The notes under the pieces are model-generated. The model made no database searches. It was not told the origin of the DNA and was given only the letters and a program-made list of their open reading frames with translations. This document shows positions 52,070 through 61,693 of a stretch of DNA of 64,000 nucleotides, in pieces. Position 1 is the first letter of the stretch, and every line of letters starts with the position of its first letter. The translations under genes and the position numbers were made by a program. The DNA lies in assembly GCA_946811185.2 (NCBI GenBank), contig OX328112.1:14551215-14615214 (forward strand), given 5' to 3'. This DNA is from Hippopus hippopus (taxonomy: Eukaryota; Mollusca; Bivalvia; Cardiida; Cardiidae).

Positions 52070-52372
52070 CATTGATTGATTGAATTTGTGTTTATTAATC
52101 GTCGCCACCGGCTGCCCATATAGGCGACACCCCATGAAGTTCGTTAGTTTTCTTACGGGGGATAGTGCAGATACAGGACGGAGCGCATTCTTAGTTACGC
52201 CTGGTTCTTTAACATGCTCGGTGTATTACGCCATCACACGGGACCTCGGTTAAATGTCCCATCGGAAAGACTATTAGCAATTTTGGATAGGTAGCCGTGT
52301 GGGGCTCGAACCCACACCCTCAACTGACCCATGACTTGATGTTTACAAGTCCTACGCTCTACCACTTGAGCT
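52070..52372 (-). mobile_element. SINE-6 (tRNA-derived), inverted
   Basis: Minus strand: GCATAGCTCAAGTGGTAGAG (box A), GTGGGTTCGAGCCCCACAC (box B) form a convincing tRNA-like head. The body has GACATTTAACCGAGGTCCCG and CATGTTAAAGAACCAGG, and ends in AATC-type repeats near 52075. Too long and non-closing for a tRNA gene. Confidence 0.75.
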
Positions 52373-52445
52373 ATGCGGGCTGGTCCTCCCCCACTCCTCC
52401 GGGAAACATCGCTCTTTCAGAACAAATGGTATATCATGAGGGTAA

Positions 52446-52734
52446 AGCCCGTTCAGGGCACGGAACCAGGGGGTCGCTTGTTCGAATCCCCAGCTGGGCC
52501 GATTTCTTACGGACAACTGAAGCTAGTCACAGCGGTAGTCATTGGATTAATTCCTCTCTCACCGCTGATCATTGTTTCGAAGACGGTTTTCTGGAAAAGC
52601 AGCCAGTTGCTTCGGAAGGACATTGTGCAAAGTGCTAGTCAAAGAAACTCCTTGAAAGCATGGATAGATGTACTGACCGTTGAGATATAACTGAAATAAT
52701 GTTGAAAACGACGTTAAACACCAACTTAACCAAC
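52446..52734 (+). mobile_element. SINE-1, head partly lost
   Basis: Box B TTGTTCGAATCCCCAGC, body, GATATAACTGAAATAATG, GAAAACGACGTTAAACACC; box A not recognisable. Confidence 0.85.
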
Positions 52735-52741
52735 AAGAGAC

Positions 52742-52835
52742 ATAGTAACCAGCATTTTCTCCTTTTCCCACAATGTTTTCAAAAGTCCTTCTTCCTCAGT
52801 GTCGTCAAAACTCGGAATTGTGTCGTTAAGGATGA
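52742..52835 (-). mobile_element. TM1 right half
   Basis: TAACCAGCATTTTCTCCTTT ... AACTCGGAATTGTGTCGTTAAG; left half absent at the SINE junction. Confidence 0.75.
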
Positions 52836-53002
52836 AAGAGATAAAACCAAGGAAGAGAGAAGGATAAAAAGTTCGGATTACACAATTAGGAAGATAAATG
52901 CTCGATCGTTACATCGGATGAAATTCTATATTAATTGAATTTTCTTGCTCGTCAATTGTGAGCTGCTTCTATTAGGTAAAACTGTACATGAATGTTTGTT
53001 TT

Positions 53003-53031
53003 TTCCTTTATCACACAATCCCTAGTTTTAA
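53003..53031 (+). mobile_element. TM1 left tip
   Basis: CCTTTATCACACAATCCCTA GTTTTAA; the TTAA serves as junction with TM5. Confidence 0.6.
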
Positions 53032-53283
53032 AGGCCCAATAGCGGTCAGAAAGACATTGCAGTTATTACAATGCAATTAAATTTAAATCATACCATTCAA
53101 AAATATGGAAAATGTTGTGACGATGACATTCTGCTATTGTGTGGTCGGTCCAAGTGTTGGTCGCTGGCAGAAAAATGAATTTTATAAAACAGGGAAAATG
53201 TTAATAAAATATAAAGTGACCTGGCAACTTTTAACCTAGTTTTGAAAATAGTTTCTCTGCCAAAAATTGAAACTTGACTTTAA
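53028..53283 (+). mobile_element. TM5 copy 1
   Basis: TTAAAGGCCCAATAGCGGTC, TTAAATTTAAATCATACC, GAAAATGTTGTGACGATGAC, TGTGTGGTCGGTCC, CTGGCAGAAAAATGAAT. The right arm is short or lost; TTAA at 53280. Confidence 0.7.
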
Positions 53284-53357
53284 AAGAGTTGAAAACACTG
53301 TGGGAAAAGGAGAAAATGCTGGTCGTAAAAACCAGGGATTGTTTGGTAAAGGGTTAA
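53284..53357 (-). mobile_element. TM1 fragment with half hairpin
   Basis: AGAGTTGAAAACACTGTGGG, AAAATGCTGG, then a direct jump to AAACCAGGGATTGTTTGG and TAAAGGGTTAA. Confidence 0.7.
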
Positions 53358-53403
53358 ATGCGCTTTAACACCTGCTTTGTTTCCTTTTGGCTGCTATGGT
53401 TAC

Positions 53404-53611
53404 TTTAACGACTCTGCCAAGGAGAGCTTTTGAAAACATTGTAGGAAAAGGAGAAAATGCTGGTAACCAGCATTTTCCTGTTTTTCCCTCGATGTCTTTT
53501 CTATCCTATGACAGGCAACATTCATATTTTTGAGTAACATTTAATTTGTCGTCTGCAAGTGCTTTCAATTTTAACAAGTCTACAATTTTGTCGTCTGGTA
53601 AAGATTTGAAA
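53404..53611 (+). mobile_element. TM1 copy, left end missing
   Basis: TTTAACGACTCTGCCAAGG, hairpin, GTCGTCTGCAAGTGCTTTC, GTCTGGTAAAGATTTGAA. A second eroded TM1 end (TGTTTGTTAAACGGTGA) follows to 53635. Confidence 0.82.
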
Positions 53612-53636
53612 GACGGGGTTGTTTGTTAAACGGTGA

Positions 53637-53875
53637 GGAGTCCTGTGTGGCTCAGTGGTAAAGTGTTGGACTCGTGTCCTGGAGGCCCCGAGCTCTAGCC
53701 TCACTGGATCCACTGGGTCCCTTACGCGGGAGTGTCCTTGGGCAAGACACCTCAGAACTCCAGCCTAGTACTGGTAAAACCAAGTAAATACATGAATATG
53801 TGAGCTGTCGCCGTGATATGACTAAAATAATGTTGAAAGCAGCGTAAAACACTATGCAATCAATCAATCAATCAA
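53637..53875 (+). mobile_element. SINE-2, full length
   Basis: GTCCTGTGTGGCTCAGTGG, GGAGTGTCCTTGGGCAAGAC, ATACATGAATATGTGAGC, ACTAAAATAATGTTGAAAG, (AATC)n tail. Confidence 0.9.
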
Positions 53876-54043
53876 TTATTAAAAGGTTGATCTTACTGAC
53901 TTTACCGGGTGAAAGTATCTAATCCGAGGCAATTTAGGTCGGAACATCTCTTGGGTATAGTCTGATCTTGATCTACAGTAACACATCCGAAAATAGCAAA
54001 TGAAAATCCGCTGTCATTTTGGGCTTCCCTTTTTTAACCCATC

Positions 54044-54322
54044 GAGCCACAGGCGTTCGTTTTATGACGAATTTCGGCACTTTATATATTACATCATATA
54101 GGCCTAGGTGCCGAAGTTCGTAAAAAAAAATATAGAACGCCTGTGCATCGAGCTAGAAATATGACCCAAATAACTGTAATTTAATGTTTTCTTTTGTCTA
54201 CAGTGTTTCAGCAAAGCGGACAGGGTAGATCAAAGATCAGGCTGCACGTTTTGTGCATCCTGATCTTGATCTACACTGGTCGCAATGGCAAGAATAGTCG
54301 TGAAAGGCGCTTTAAGAGTTTA
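54044..54322 (+). mobile_element. TM3 copy interrupted by an 88-bp MITE
   Basis: TTAACCCATCGAGC, then the insert, then CATCGAGCTAGAAATATGAC ... hairpin AGATCAAAGATCAGGCTGC ... GAAAGGCGCTTTAAGAGTTTA. Confidence 0.85.
54058..54145. mobile_element. 88-bp hAT-like palindromic MITE (element W)
   Basis: Ends CACAGGCGTTC and GAACGCCTGTG, with further inner complementarity (GACGAATTTCGGCAC / GTGCCGAAGTTCGT). Flanked by a perfect 8-bp duplication CATCGAGC (54050-54057 and 54146-54153), the hAT hallmark. Confidence 0.85.
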
Positions 54323-54342
54323 TAGAATATCTCACAAAATAC

Positions 54343-54422
54343 GGGGCAGGGTAGGTCCAGGATGAAAATGCACGTTCTGTGCAGCCTTATCTGAATTTAC
54401 ACTGTCCACATAAAAGTAATTT
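54343..54422 (+). mobile_element. TM2/TM3-related hairpin remnant
   Basis: GGCAGGGTAGGTCCAGGATG, AATGCACGTTCTGTGCAGCC, TTTACACTGTCCAC. Confidence 0.5.
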
Positions 54423-55119
54423 CATTTCTCCTCGGCATACAACATTAAAGATCCAATTTATCGTTGTTTTACAAGCAAGTAATATCGCACTTGTTCAATC
54501 AATAACAACAAATTCCTATTTGGACATGTCCCAAAATATAGCACTATATTATCCCTAGTGAGATAAGACCATACATGTTCTATGAAGTCTATGAAGGGGT
54601 GTTAAAAAAGTATCCGAAAAATTGTCAAAACAGTATTTTTTTTTTCATCAGAAGTATTTTCCTCTAAAGAAACATAAAACTAGTGCATTTTGGCCATTTT
54701 TTTTTTTTTGTGGCGGGTGGAGGGGTAGGGTGGCTGTGGGAAGGAAGTTCTTATTTTGCAAGGAAAAGTCATAGGGACGTGACTGTTTACTCTTGGTTGG
54801 TGGGGGGGGGGGGGGAAGACACAAAAACATTGCATCAATAATTTGCCTCCGCTGGGATTCTAACTCGCGGCCTATCGAACTATCGGACCTTCTGATAATA
54901 TGCTTTGCTCAAAATTTGGTAGTCCCTTTTTACGCAATAGCGGCTATCTCGTACGGGAAAACGGGAGAGGACCCCCCCAAAACAAACAAACAAACAAACA
55001 AACAAACAAACAAACAAACAAACAAAACAAAACAAAAAAACCTGGTCATTCCTCGTGAAAATTGCAATACGAAATCTGAATGAGATTTTTGACCAAAATT
55101 TTGATACATTTATTATTTA
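54423..55119. other. no gene; poly-G and (AAAC)n tracts
   Basis: G-run at ~54801-54815, (AAAC)n at ~54981-55037. A box B-like GGGATTCTAACTCGC near 54855 (minus) hints at an old tRNA-SINE head, unsupported otherwise. Confidence 0.4.
54981..55040 (+). repeat. (AAAC)n microsatellite
   Basis: About 12 units of AAAC, then AAAC/AAAAC variants. Confidence 0.95.
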
Positions 55120-55374
55120 CTTCATTTAACCTGACCCAGGTCAACATCATTTACATAAATTAAAATTCTATTTTTACCGTCGGCATCACATGGGGCTACT
55201 TTCGCTTTTGTCCCGAATGGTCACGGAAATATTCCGTACGGTATTCACAAATTGAATTGCTTACCTGTACTTACCCGTGTACATAACTGCCGGAATAATG
55301 GTCGGAGTTCTATTTATATACCTACTTACATTTGTATATATGCAGCATAAAGGTCAGGATCAGGTTAAATGAAG
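55120..55374. mobile_element. TA-flanked MITE X (CTTCATTTAACCTGA ends)
   Basis: CTTCATTTAACCTGACCC at the left, complement of GGATCAGGTTAAATGAAG at the right, TA at both junctions. 255 bp, no coding sequence, one copy here. Confidence 0.68.
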
Positions 55375-55718
55375 TAGACAATACATGTCTTTTATGTAAA
55401 AGAAGAGAAAAAGTATGCCTAAATAAACAGGTCCGAATTTCACCATAGCAACGTCAGGTAGCGTCGAGCGGGCAATCACATGGTTAGAGATCGCATCATT
55501 AAAAAAAAAATTATACCAATTTCTTTATACTTTTTGAACGCCCCTCGTATAACCATAATTACATTGTGGCATATAGATATTAGTAGTTATAAAAATTGTA
55601 TGTAGGAGTATGCTCGTACGTAGACCGTGTCAAAAGGCCAGTTTGTTAGCTCCACAAACAATTTTCCAAATAAATGAAAATGCTAGTTGTCTATATCAGA
55701 ACTCCAAAATGATTTCTT

Positions 55719-55800
55719 TCAACCCTTAGGCTCTTAAGCGCGACTCACCGACCTTTTGCGGACAATGTAGATCAAGATCAGACTGCACAGAACGTACACA
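55719..55800 (+). mobile_element. TM2 left half
   Basis: CAACCCTTAGGCTCTTAAGC, AATGTAGATCAAGATCAGAC, cut at the hairpin centre. Confidence 0.75.
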
Positions 55801-55894
55801 GATCATCTATGTTGACTCTCTGTCTCCAAATTCAATATTGAAGTTGTTAGCCCATCCTGTATTAATCCTTAATCCACTAAACAAATTATATGTA

Positions 55895-56073
55895 ATTGAA
55901 AATCTTCTGTCTAAAATAAAACCTCAAATATTATAATTCTGCTGTTCTTTCTGCAGTAAAAATCTTCCCTTACCGGACAGCGTAGATCCAAGATTAGACT
56001 CCACGTTTTGTGCAGTCTGATCTTGATCTATACTATCCAAAAAAGCGCAATGAGTCGCACTCAGCAGCCTGAC
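55895..56073 (-). mobile_element. TM2/TM3 copy, inverted
   Basis: TTACCGGACAGCGTAGATCC, hairpin, AATGAGTCGCACTCAGCAGC. Confidence 0.68.
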
Positions 56074-56074
56074 T

Positions 56075-56170
56075 CCATCTTTTTGACTGGTCCAATTAAA
56101 GACAATTAAATGTGACTCATATGATTGGATTTGTTTCTGAAAGGTAAGAAAACATTGTGAAAAAAAATGT
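56075..56170 (-). mobile_element. TM1 left-centre fragment
   Basis: GACTGGTCCAATTAAAGAC, GATTGGATTTGTTTCTGAAAG, AAAACATTGTGAAAAAAA; ends before the right arm. Confidence 0.65.
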
Positions 56171-56297
56171 TGCAAATGTTTGAGAATCTTTTAAAAGTAA
56201 TGGTCTTCTTTTTCGAAATTCACATTAAAATGCGTCAAGAGTTTCAGTGAATCGTTTTCAAAAGGCTATACGTCAACCATGTTCACAAGAAATTACA

Positions 56298-56438
56298 TTA
56301 AGGATAGGGCACCCTAATGGGATTCGTGTAACATCGCCTTTCATCGCCGAAAAAACGTACGGATTCGGCTAAGACTCGGTAATCCGTAATCGATCGGCCG
56401 AAAGACTCTGCTTCGCCGCATCGATTACGGATTACCGA
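56298..56438. mobile_element. TM4, truncated copy
   Basis: Left arm identical to the copy at 45475 over ~100 bp apart from a few bases, loop, then only the first ~22 bp of the right arm (CATCGATTACGGATTACC). Inserted in the ~25-bp minisatellite. Confidence 0.85.
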
Positions 56439-56484
56439 TTATGCAAACCTGGTTCATAAGGTAACGAGGATCATATTTAAAAGA

Positions 56485-56655
56485 GTTGATGTGAACCATG
56501 TTTATGAGAGTTTACGTGACCCACGGGCACAAAGTTTATGTGACCCATGTTCATAAGAATTTGTGCAAACCATGTTCACAAGACTTTATATGAACCATGT
56601 TTACAATAGTTTACTCGAACAATGTTCACAAAAGTTTATGTGAACCATGTTATCA
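56485..56655 (+). repeat. ~25-bp minisatellite, ~7 units
   Basis: GTGAACCATGTTCACAAGAG-like unit starts at 56491, 56516, 56540, 56563, 56590, 56615 and 56640 (spacing 23-27). One further unit (GTCAACCATGTTCACAAG) lies left of the TM4 insertion at ~56274. Confidence 0.85.
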
Positions 56656-57253
56656 GCAATTTTTCAACTTAGATCTGTTAAGGTTTTAAACTGTGTGAGA
56701 CCTAACATCCAAACAAGTGCCGGTATGCCAATGTCTGAGAATTTTTATAAGATCGTTTTTTTTAAAAGTTAAACCCCAAATTTCGTCAAGAGTTTGTGGG
56801 ATGCATGTTCTGAAATATCAGCAATTTTCCCAATTGTGTTTCGATCTCTGAAGGTACAAAACTTTCCGAAACCTTACATTCGAACAAATACAGTAAATGT
56901 ATACAAGTGATAGGCTAGTAAGAGCATTGAAAACATATGCCAACATTTTAAAATCTTTTGTTAGTACAATTTTTCTTTTCAAAACGCAACTAACCCCCAA
57001 AAATGCGTTAGGATTTTATGGGGAAACAAATTCTGAAATATCAGCAATTTTCCAAATTAGATATGCATCGATCAGAACAGAACAGAAAGGTTTGAAATTT
57101 TGCGGAATTCAACATCCAAACAAATACAAAAACAGGAAATGTTTATGGCAGACGAGAAGAGTGAACATTTTTATCGCATGCGCTTTGTTGGTCTTAAACT
57201 TGAAGCCAGTTTTCTTGTGAGATAGTTCTGTTTACATGTACTTTTACTTCTAT

Positions 57254-57470
57254 TAGCTCTTTTGCAAAGGACGTAATTCTAGACCTATGCATTTACAGGC
57301 GAGAGATTACGTGTGACTGATTAAAAAAATGAGTTTGGCAGGGAAGAAAACATTGTGGGACAAGGAGAAAATGCTGGTTACCAGCATTTTCTCCTTTTCC
57401 CACAATGTTTTCAAAAGTCCTTTTTCCTCAGGGTAGTTAAAACTCGGGATTGTGGGATAAAGGGATAATT
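57254..57470 (-). mobile_element. TM1 copy
   Basis: Eroded left (ATTAGCTCTTTTGCAAAGGA), perfect hairpin AAAACATTGTGGGACAAGG..., end GTGGGATAAAGGGATAA. Confidence 0.84.
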
Positions 57471-57554
57471 CCTATTCAAACGGCAACATTTTACGTTGTC
57501 CATATAAATGTCTGTATCGGTAAAAAATCTGAATCACATTTGATTTCGAGACGA

Positions 57555-57720
57555 ATAATCAAATGTGGCTCGAATGACTGGATTCGTCTTCGAAAAACTG
57601 GAAAACACTGTAAAAAAGAGAACAAATGCTGATTTCTAGTATGTTTTCCTTTTCTTACAATGTTTTCATATGCCTTCTTTCTCATAGTCGTAAAAACAAG
57701 GGATTGTAAAGTGTTTTAAC
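57555..57720 (-). mobile_element. TM1 copy, left end missing
   Basis: CAAATGTGGCTCGAATGAC, weakened hairpin, AACAAGGGATTGTAAAGTG. Confidence 0.75.
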
Positions 57721-57741
57721 ATGAAGACAGAACAAACAACT

Positions 57742-58012
57742 TTGGTGCTATCGGTTATGATATAAAACCTAAAGTCATCTGAACGTCGGTGCTATCGGTT
57801 ATGACTTGAAACCGGAATTCATCTGAACGTCGGTGCTATAGGTTATGATCTGAAACCGGAAGTGATCTTAACTTCGGTGCTGTCGGTTATGATCTAAAAC
57901 AAGTCGTAATCTGAACTTCGATCCTATCGGTTATAATCTAACACCGGAAGTAATCTGAACTTCGATGCTATCGGTTATGATCGGTTATGATCTAAAACCT
58001 GAAGTTATCCGA
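57742..58012 (+). repeat. 44-bp minisatellite, ~6 units
   Basis: GGTGCTATCGGTTATGA starts at 57745, 57789, 57833, 57877, 57920 and 57964, i.e. 44-bp spacing (one 43). The last unit has an internal duplication of GGTTATGATC. Confidence 0.93.
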
Positions 58013-58085
58013 ATATATGTCAATGTAGTCGAAGGAAACATCCATTATATCATGTCTCGGCAAAATACCTCAATTTCATCTAACT

Positions 58086-58131
58086 AACGATAATAATATT
58101 TATGATAATAACAATAATAATAATAATAGAG
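58086..58131 (+). repeat. (TAA)n-rich microsatellite
   Basis: Imperfect AATAATAAT run. Confidence 0.85.
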
Positions 58132-58279
58132 GTCTCTGTGACAATCATTAGCCAGAAATTGTTACTTTACGGTAACTGTTCTTCAAAATCTCCATAGGAG
58201 ATCTCATTCATTTACAGATTTGGCAATTGAACAACGGAAGCTGTTGACCACTACACCCGTCCCGTTGTCGTATAAGTTT

Positions 58280-58642
58280 TTAAAAGGAACATTAGCTGCC
58301 TGAATTAGACAAAGCGAGTGTTAAAATGCATTTAAATTTCATACAATTTAAAACTATGGAAAATATTGTCTGTTATGGCACAGTCGGTGCAAGTATAAGT
58401 CCCTGGCAGAAAAATTGAAAATTTCAAAACTAGGTTAAAACCTGCAAGGTCACTCTATCTTTTGTTTACTTTTTGCCTGATTTTAAAACTTATCCTCAGC
58501 CAGCAGCTAAATTTTGGACCGAACACACAATGACAAGTTGTCATCCTCACAGTATTTTCCACACTTTTAAATGGTATGATTTAAATTTAAATGCATTTCT
58601 AAGCACTTGCATTGGTATTTTTTGCTGCCATTGAGCCTTTAA
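58280..58642. mobile_element. TM5 copy 2, complete
   Basis: TTAAAAGGAACATTAGCTGC at the left; the right end GGCAGCCATTGAGCC-type complement closes at CCTTTAA (58642). Long imperfect arms: ATGCATTTAAATTTCATAC / GTATGATTTAAATTTAAATGC, GGAAAATATTGTC / GACAAGTTG..., GCCTGGCAG / CCAGCAG. 363 bp. Confidence 0.82.
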
Positions 58643-59299
58643 TTAGTAACACTGTGGCTGAAAGGAAATGGTTGAAACAAAGATCATTTTACTAGATAAT
58701 ACAGAAAAAATACGGAAAAATGAGCTTTTTAATAGGAACTTCTCCTATATATCTTCAAAATCTATCAAAATCTCGTTATAGCATGGTAATAGGTTTGTAT
58801 GCTATTTCCAAACAGGGAAATGTAAAGATACAGATCACAATAGGGTAATTTGCATCAACTGTCACTATAAAACTGTAACATGTGTTATCTAAATGTGTCC
58901 ATTTCCAGGGTAAAAATAAATTTACATCACCAATTATTGAGTTTTACTGTTTTTATATCACAAATTATCTCTTCACTTAATAGCAAAATTTAACATTTGT
59001 CCCTTTTGAAAGCATTTGCAGCGAAAAATGAGGGCCATTCTTTAGTTATTTCCCCTGATTTTTCTCCAGTACAACAATGGTCCTGACAAGGTGATTACTT
59101 GGATTTTATCCTCGACTTTCTTGCATTGAACAGCTATGTTCTTTAGACAATATTTCAAGTAAATCTAGTTAGATTGTTTTACAAATGGATATATACGTAG
59201 CTACTGATGATTAAGAACAGACTTTGATTTGAATTATATGCGGACCCTACACATACATCATAAATCATTGTTATATTTATCGCAACATCCCCAAGGGAA
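58643..59299. other. TM1 scrap, otherwise nothing recognised
   Basis: CCTTTTGAAAGCATTTGCAG at ~59004 is TM1 interior. No gene. Confidence 0.4.
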
Positions 59300-59410
59300 C
59301 CAAGGATAAAAAGAAAGTAATACAGGTGAAAGGACCAATCTGTTATTTGGTTACATTTAGTCTTTATCTGTCAAGGGAGATAATTTAATTTACAGGAATG
59401 GCCCTATTAC
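59300..59410 (+). repeat. repeat M, copy 2
   Basis: GTGAAAGGACCAATCTGTTA, AGGGAGATAATTTAATTTAC, AGGAATGGCC: same order as at 16100-16235, again next to TM1 interior sequence. Confidence 0.6.
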
Positions 59411-59417
59411 ATTTGGC

Positions 59418-59625
59418 TTAACCGTGAAGCTGCTAAATGGAAGGAAAATTTCCACTCAATATTAAAACGCTAATTTTGCTACTTTAAAGGTATCTTTCTG
59501 GGGAAAAATATCTCCTTATCGGACAGTGTAGGTCCAAGATCAGACTGCACGTTCTGTGCAGTCTGATCTTGGATCTACACTGTCCGCAAAAGGTCCTTGA
59601 GTCTCGCCTAGTAGCCTAAGGGTTG
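59418..59625 (-). mobile_element. TM2 copy, inverted, complete
   Basis: TTAACCGTGAAGCTGCTAAA to TAGTAGCCTAAGGGTTGA; perfect hairpin around GCACGTTCTGTGC. Confidence 0.9.
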
Positions 59626-59765
59626 ACTAATAAGATTTGTATATGAAAGGGTAGAAAACTTACAGGGAAAAAGACGAAATGCTGAATACCAGCATTTTTT
59701 TCCCTTTGTTTTACAACGATTTCAAAAGCCTTTTCCCCCAGGGTCGAAAGAACACGATATCCTCT
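59626..59765 (-). mobile_element. TM1 right two-thirds
   Basis: AAGATTTGTATATGAAAGGG, hairpin with changes, CCCCCAGGGTCGAAAGAACAC. Probably the continuation of the M/TM1 copy split by the TM2 at 59418-59625. Confidence 0.7.
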
Positions 59766-59811
59766 ATGAATTTTAAATTTAAAAACTAAACTCTTTTAAA
59801 CAGTATGCCTA

Positions 59812-59934
59812 CTTTTTCCCACAATTTTTTCTACCCTTTTCAAAGGGAATCACACCATATGAGCCACATTCAGTTTGTTTTCTGTTACTACTACTTTCTA
59901 CATGGACAATTATAAAACCCTGTCTTCTACTTAA
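59812..59934 (+). mobile_element. TM1 right half
   Basis: TTTTTCCCACAATTTTTTCT, GAGCCACATTCAGTTTG, CATGGACAATTATAAAACCC; ends where TM5 begins at TTAA. Confidence 0.7.
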
Positions 59935-60200
59935 AGTAACAATAGCTGCCATAGGCAAAGCCAATTTCTTATTGTACGGTCGGTCCCAGTGTTAGTAGTT
60001 GGCAGAAAAATTGATTTCAAAACTAGGTTAAAACCTGCCAGGTCACTTTGTTTTTTTTTTTACTTTTAGCGCAATTTTAAAATTCATTTTTCTGCAAGCG
60101 ACTAACACTTAGAACGACCACACTGCAACAGATTGTCATCTTTACAATATTTTTATAAATTTTTAAATTGTATGATTCAAATTTAAATGCATTTTAAAAA
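59931..60200. mobile_element. TM5 copy 3
   Basis: TTAAAGTAACAATAGCTGCC, TACGGTCGGTCCCAGTG, GATTTCAAAACTAGGTTAA, AACCTGCCAGGTCACT (shared with copy 2), CAACAGATTGTCATC, TTCAAATTTAAATGCATTTT; the right tip is eroded. Confidence 0.78.
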
Positions 60201-60624
60201 TTGCTTTGTTTTTTTTTTTGGTACTTTCTCTTGTGGGGACAGTTGGAAGAAAATGTATATTAACCTAAACCATACACTGTTGGAGAGTTGAAACAAGCTA
60301 TTAGTTAAGAGATGAGAAAAATAACGCCAGAAACGTGTTCATCGGTGATAGCAAACTTTCACGAGAGGCTTGGCGTCACAATAGCCCAGAATGGACGTCA
60401 TATAGCATATCATTGTAGATGTTGTAAAAATGTTTTACCTACTTTATTCAACATGTAAGTATTTAAAGTACTTAACATTGTATACGTTATTGTATAACAA
60501 AACTGTAAACATTGTAGGGTATTGTGATATAAATTATAACAAGGTATGTGCTGGCAGAAAAAAAAATTAAAGATTGAAACTGTATCAGATATTATGAATC
60601 ACCTTGTACTAGTACTTATAGATA
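60201..60624. other. no feature recognised
   Basis: No supported gene or recurrent repeat. Confidence 0.4.
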
Positions 60625-60813
60625 CATAAACTCCATTTTGTTTAACAACTCACTGAATCATGACGTAGACTGGTCCTTTGGCATGCAGAAAATTGACCAA
60701 TAGCAAAATGTTTCGACCCAGGTCAGCCTGCGCGGACTACGCAGGCTTACCTGGATCGATACTTTTTGTAGATGCATTTAACTCCCTTTTCACGAAGCAT
60801 GGCTCATATTTAT
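60625..60813 (-). mobile_element. CGCAGG-palindrome MITE, inverted
   Basis: CTGGTCCTTTGGCATGCAG, CCCAGGTCAGCCTGCGCGG / CGCAGGCTTACCTGG palindrome, TTTTTGTAGATGCATTTAAC, CACGAAGCATGGCTCAT end. Confidence 0.82.
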
Positions 60814-61511
60814 TAGAAGTTTTAGTAATTTATAAGAAATTATTATTCCCGGCAAGAAAAGTTTTATTAAGGCCCTTTAAAGGTTAGACTGAAACTTGAT
60901 CCAGCTCATGTAAAGGTTAGAGACGGCATGGTGTCGAAATTATCATGGTTGTGGTAATGTACACCCTTGATGACGTCACGAGCACTAAAACGTCTTGAAC
61001 CGATCCTAAATTGGCTCGTGTTCTAGATAGCGTAACATACAGTTTCATGAAATGATTTGTTTACCTTATGGCAGAAGGAAAATTTGCTCCTATCCATTAG
61101 TAAATTTCTCCTTTTGTCATGGTGTTTCCTGATGTATTTACGATTGGAAAATCAACAGAAATTATAGCTTAATACGGTGATTCATGTTTCTATATGTTAC
61201 AGTGGTGCTCCAAAGCCGTTCTTGTTAATTTGTCTCAGATGGTAATGATATAAGAGCAATGGGACTCAATATCTTGATGCTCTATTTGAACGAGACAATT
61301 TGTGGTCTGCAGTAATTCAAGTTTTATTCATATTGACATCGTCTGGGACCGTTGGGGAAAGAATTTATGACTTCCGCACAGGTCATAGTGTTCAATACAT
61401 CAACTTAGTGTAAATATGAATATCTTTTACGTGGGAAATATGTGTATTTTTGCCAAGTTCTTAGCAAGCAATGTGGTTATTTGTTTTTATTCTTTTTTCA
61501 TTGATTATCAC
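60814..61511. other. no feature recognised (0.7 kb)
   Basis: No coding sequence or recurrent repeat recognised. Confidence 0.4.
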
Positions 61512-61693
61512 TATCAGACGATAATATGTTGGACTGGTCCATATCAAAGCCGCTTACGAACGACAAGTTGTTTGTGGTTTATAAAACAGAATTTTGTGTG
61601 AGATTCTTACCAGTATTTTCTCCTTCCCACAATGTTTTCAAATGTCTGCTTCCTCAGGGTCTTTGACTCACGGGATATTTTGTAAAAGTTAGT
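61512..61693 (-). mobile_element. TM1 copy, left hairpin arm lost
   Basis: TATCAGACGATAATATGTTG, GGACTGGTCCATATC, then TTACCAGTATTTTCTCC ... TTTGTAAAAGTTA. Confidence 0.72.

Larger units (their letters stand above)
56168..57140 (+). repeat. diverged higher-order tandem region
   Basis: Longer blocks recur in order: AGAATCTTTTAAAAG / AGAATTTTTATAAGATCG (56188, 56738), GTCAAGAGTTT (56235, 56782), ATATCAGCAATTTTYCAA (56653, 56817, 57039), CTTACATTCGAACAAATACAG / CAACATCCAAACAAATACA. Inside it is a ~25-bp minisatellite, interrupted by TM4. Confidence 0.65.

Noticed and set aside
52285..52372. possible tRNA gene on the minus strand
   Set aside because: Good internal promoter boxes, but no closed cloverleaf and a SINE body with AATC tail follow; annotated as SINE.
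54640..54830. proline-rich minus-strand open frame
   Set aside because: Produced by translation of G/T homopolymer-rich sequence.
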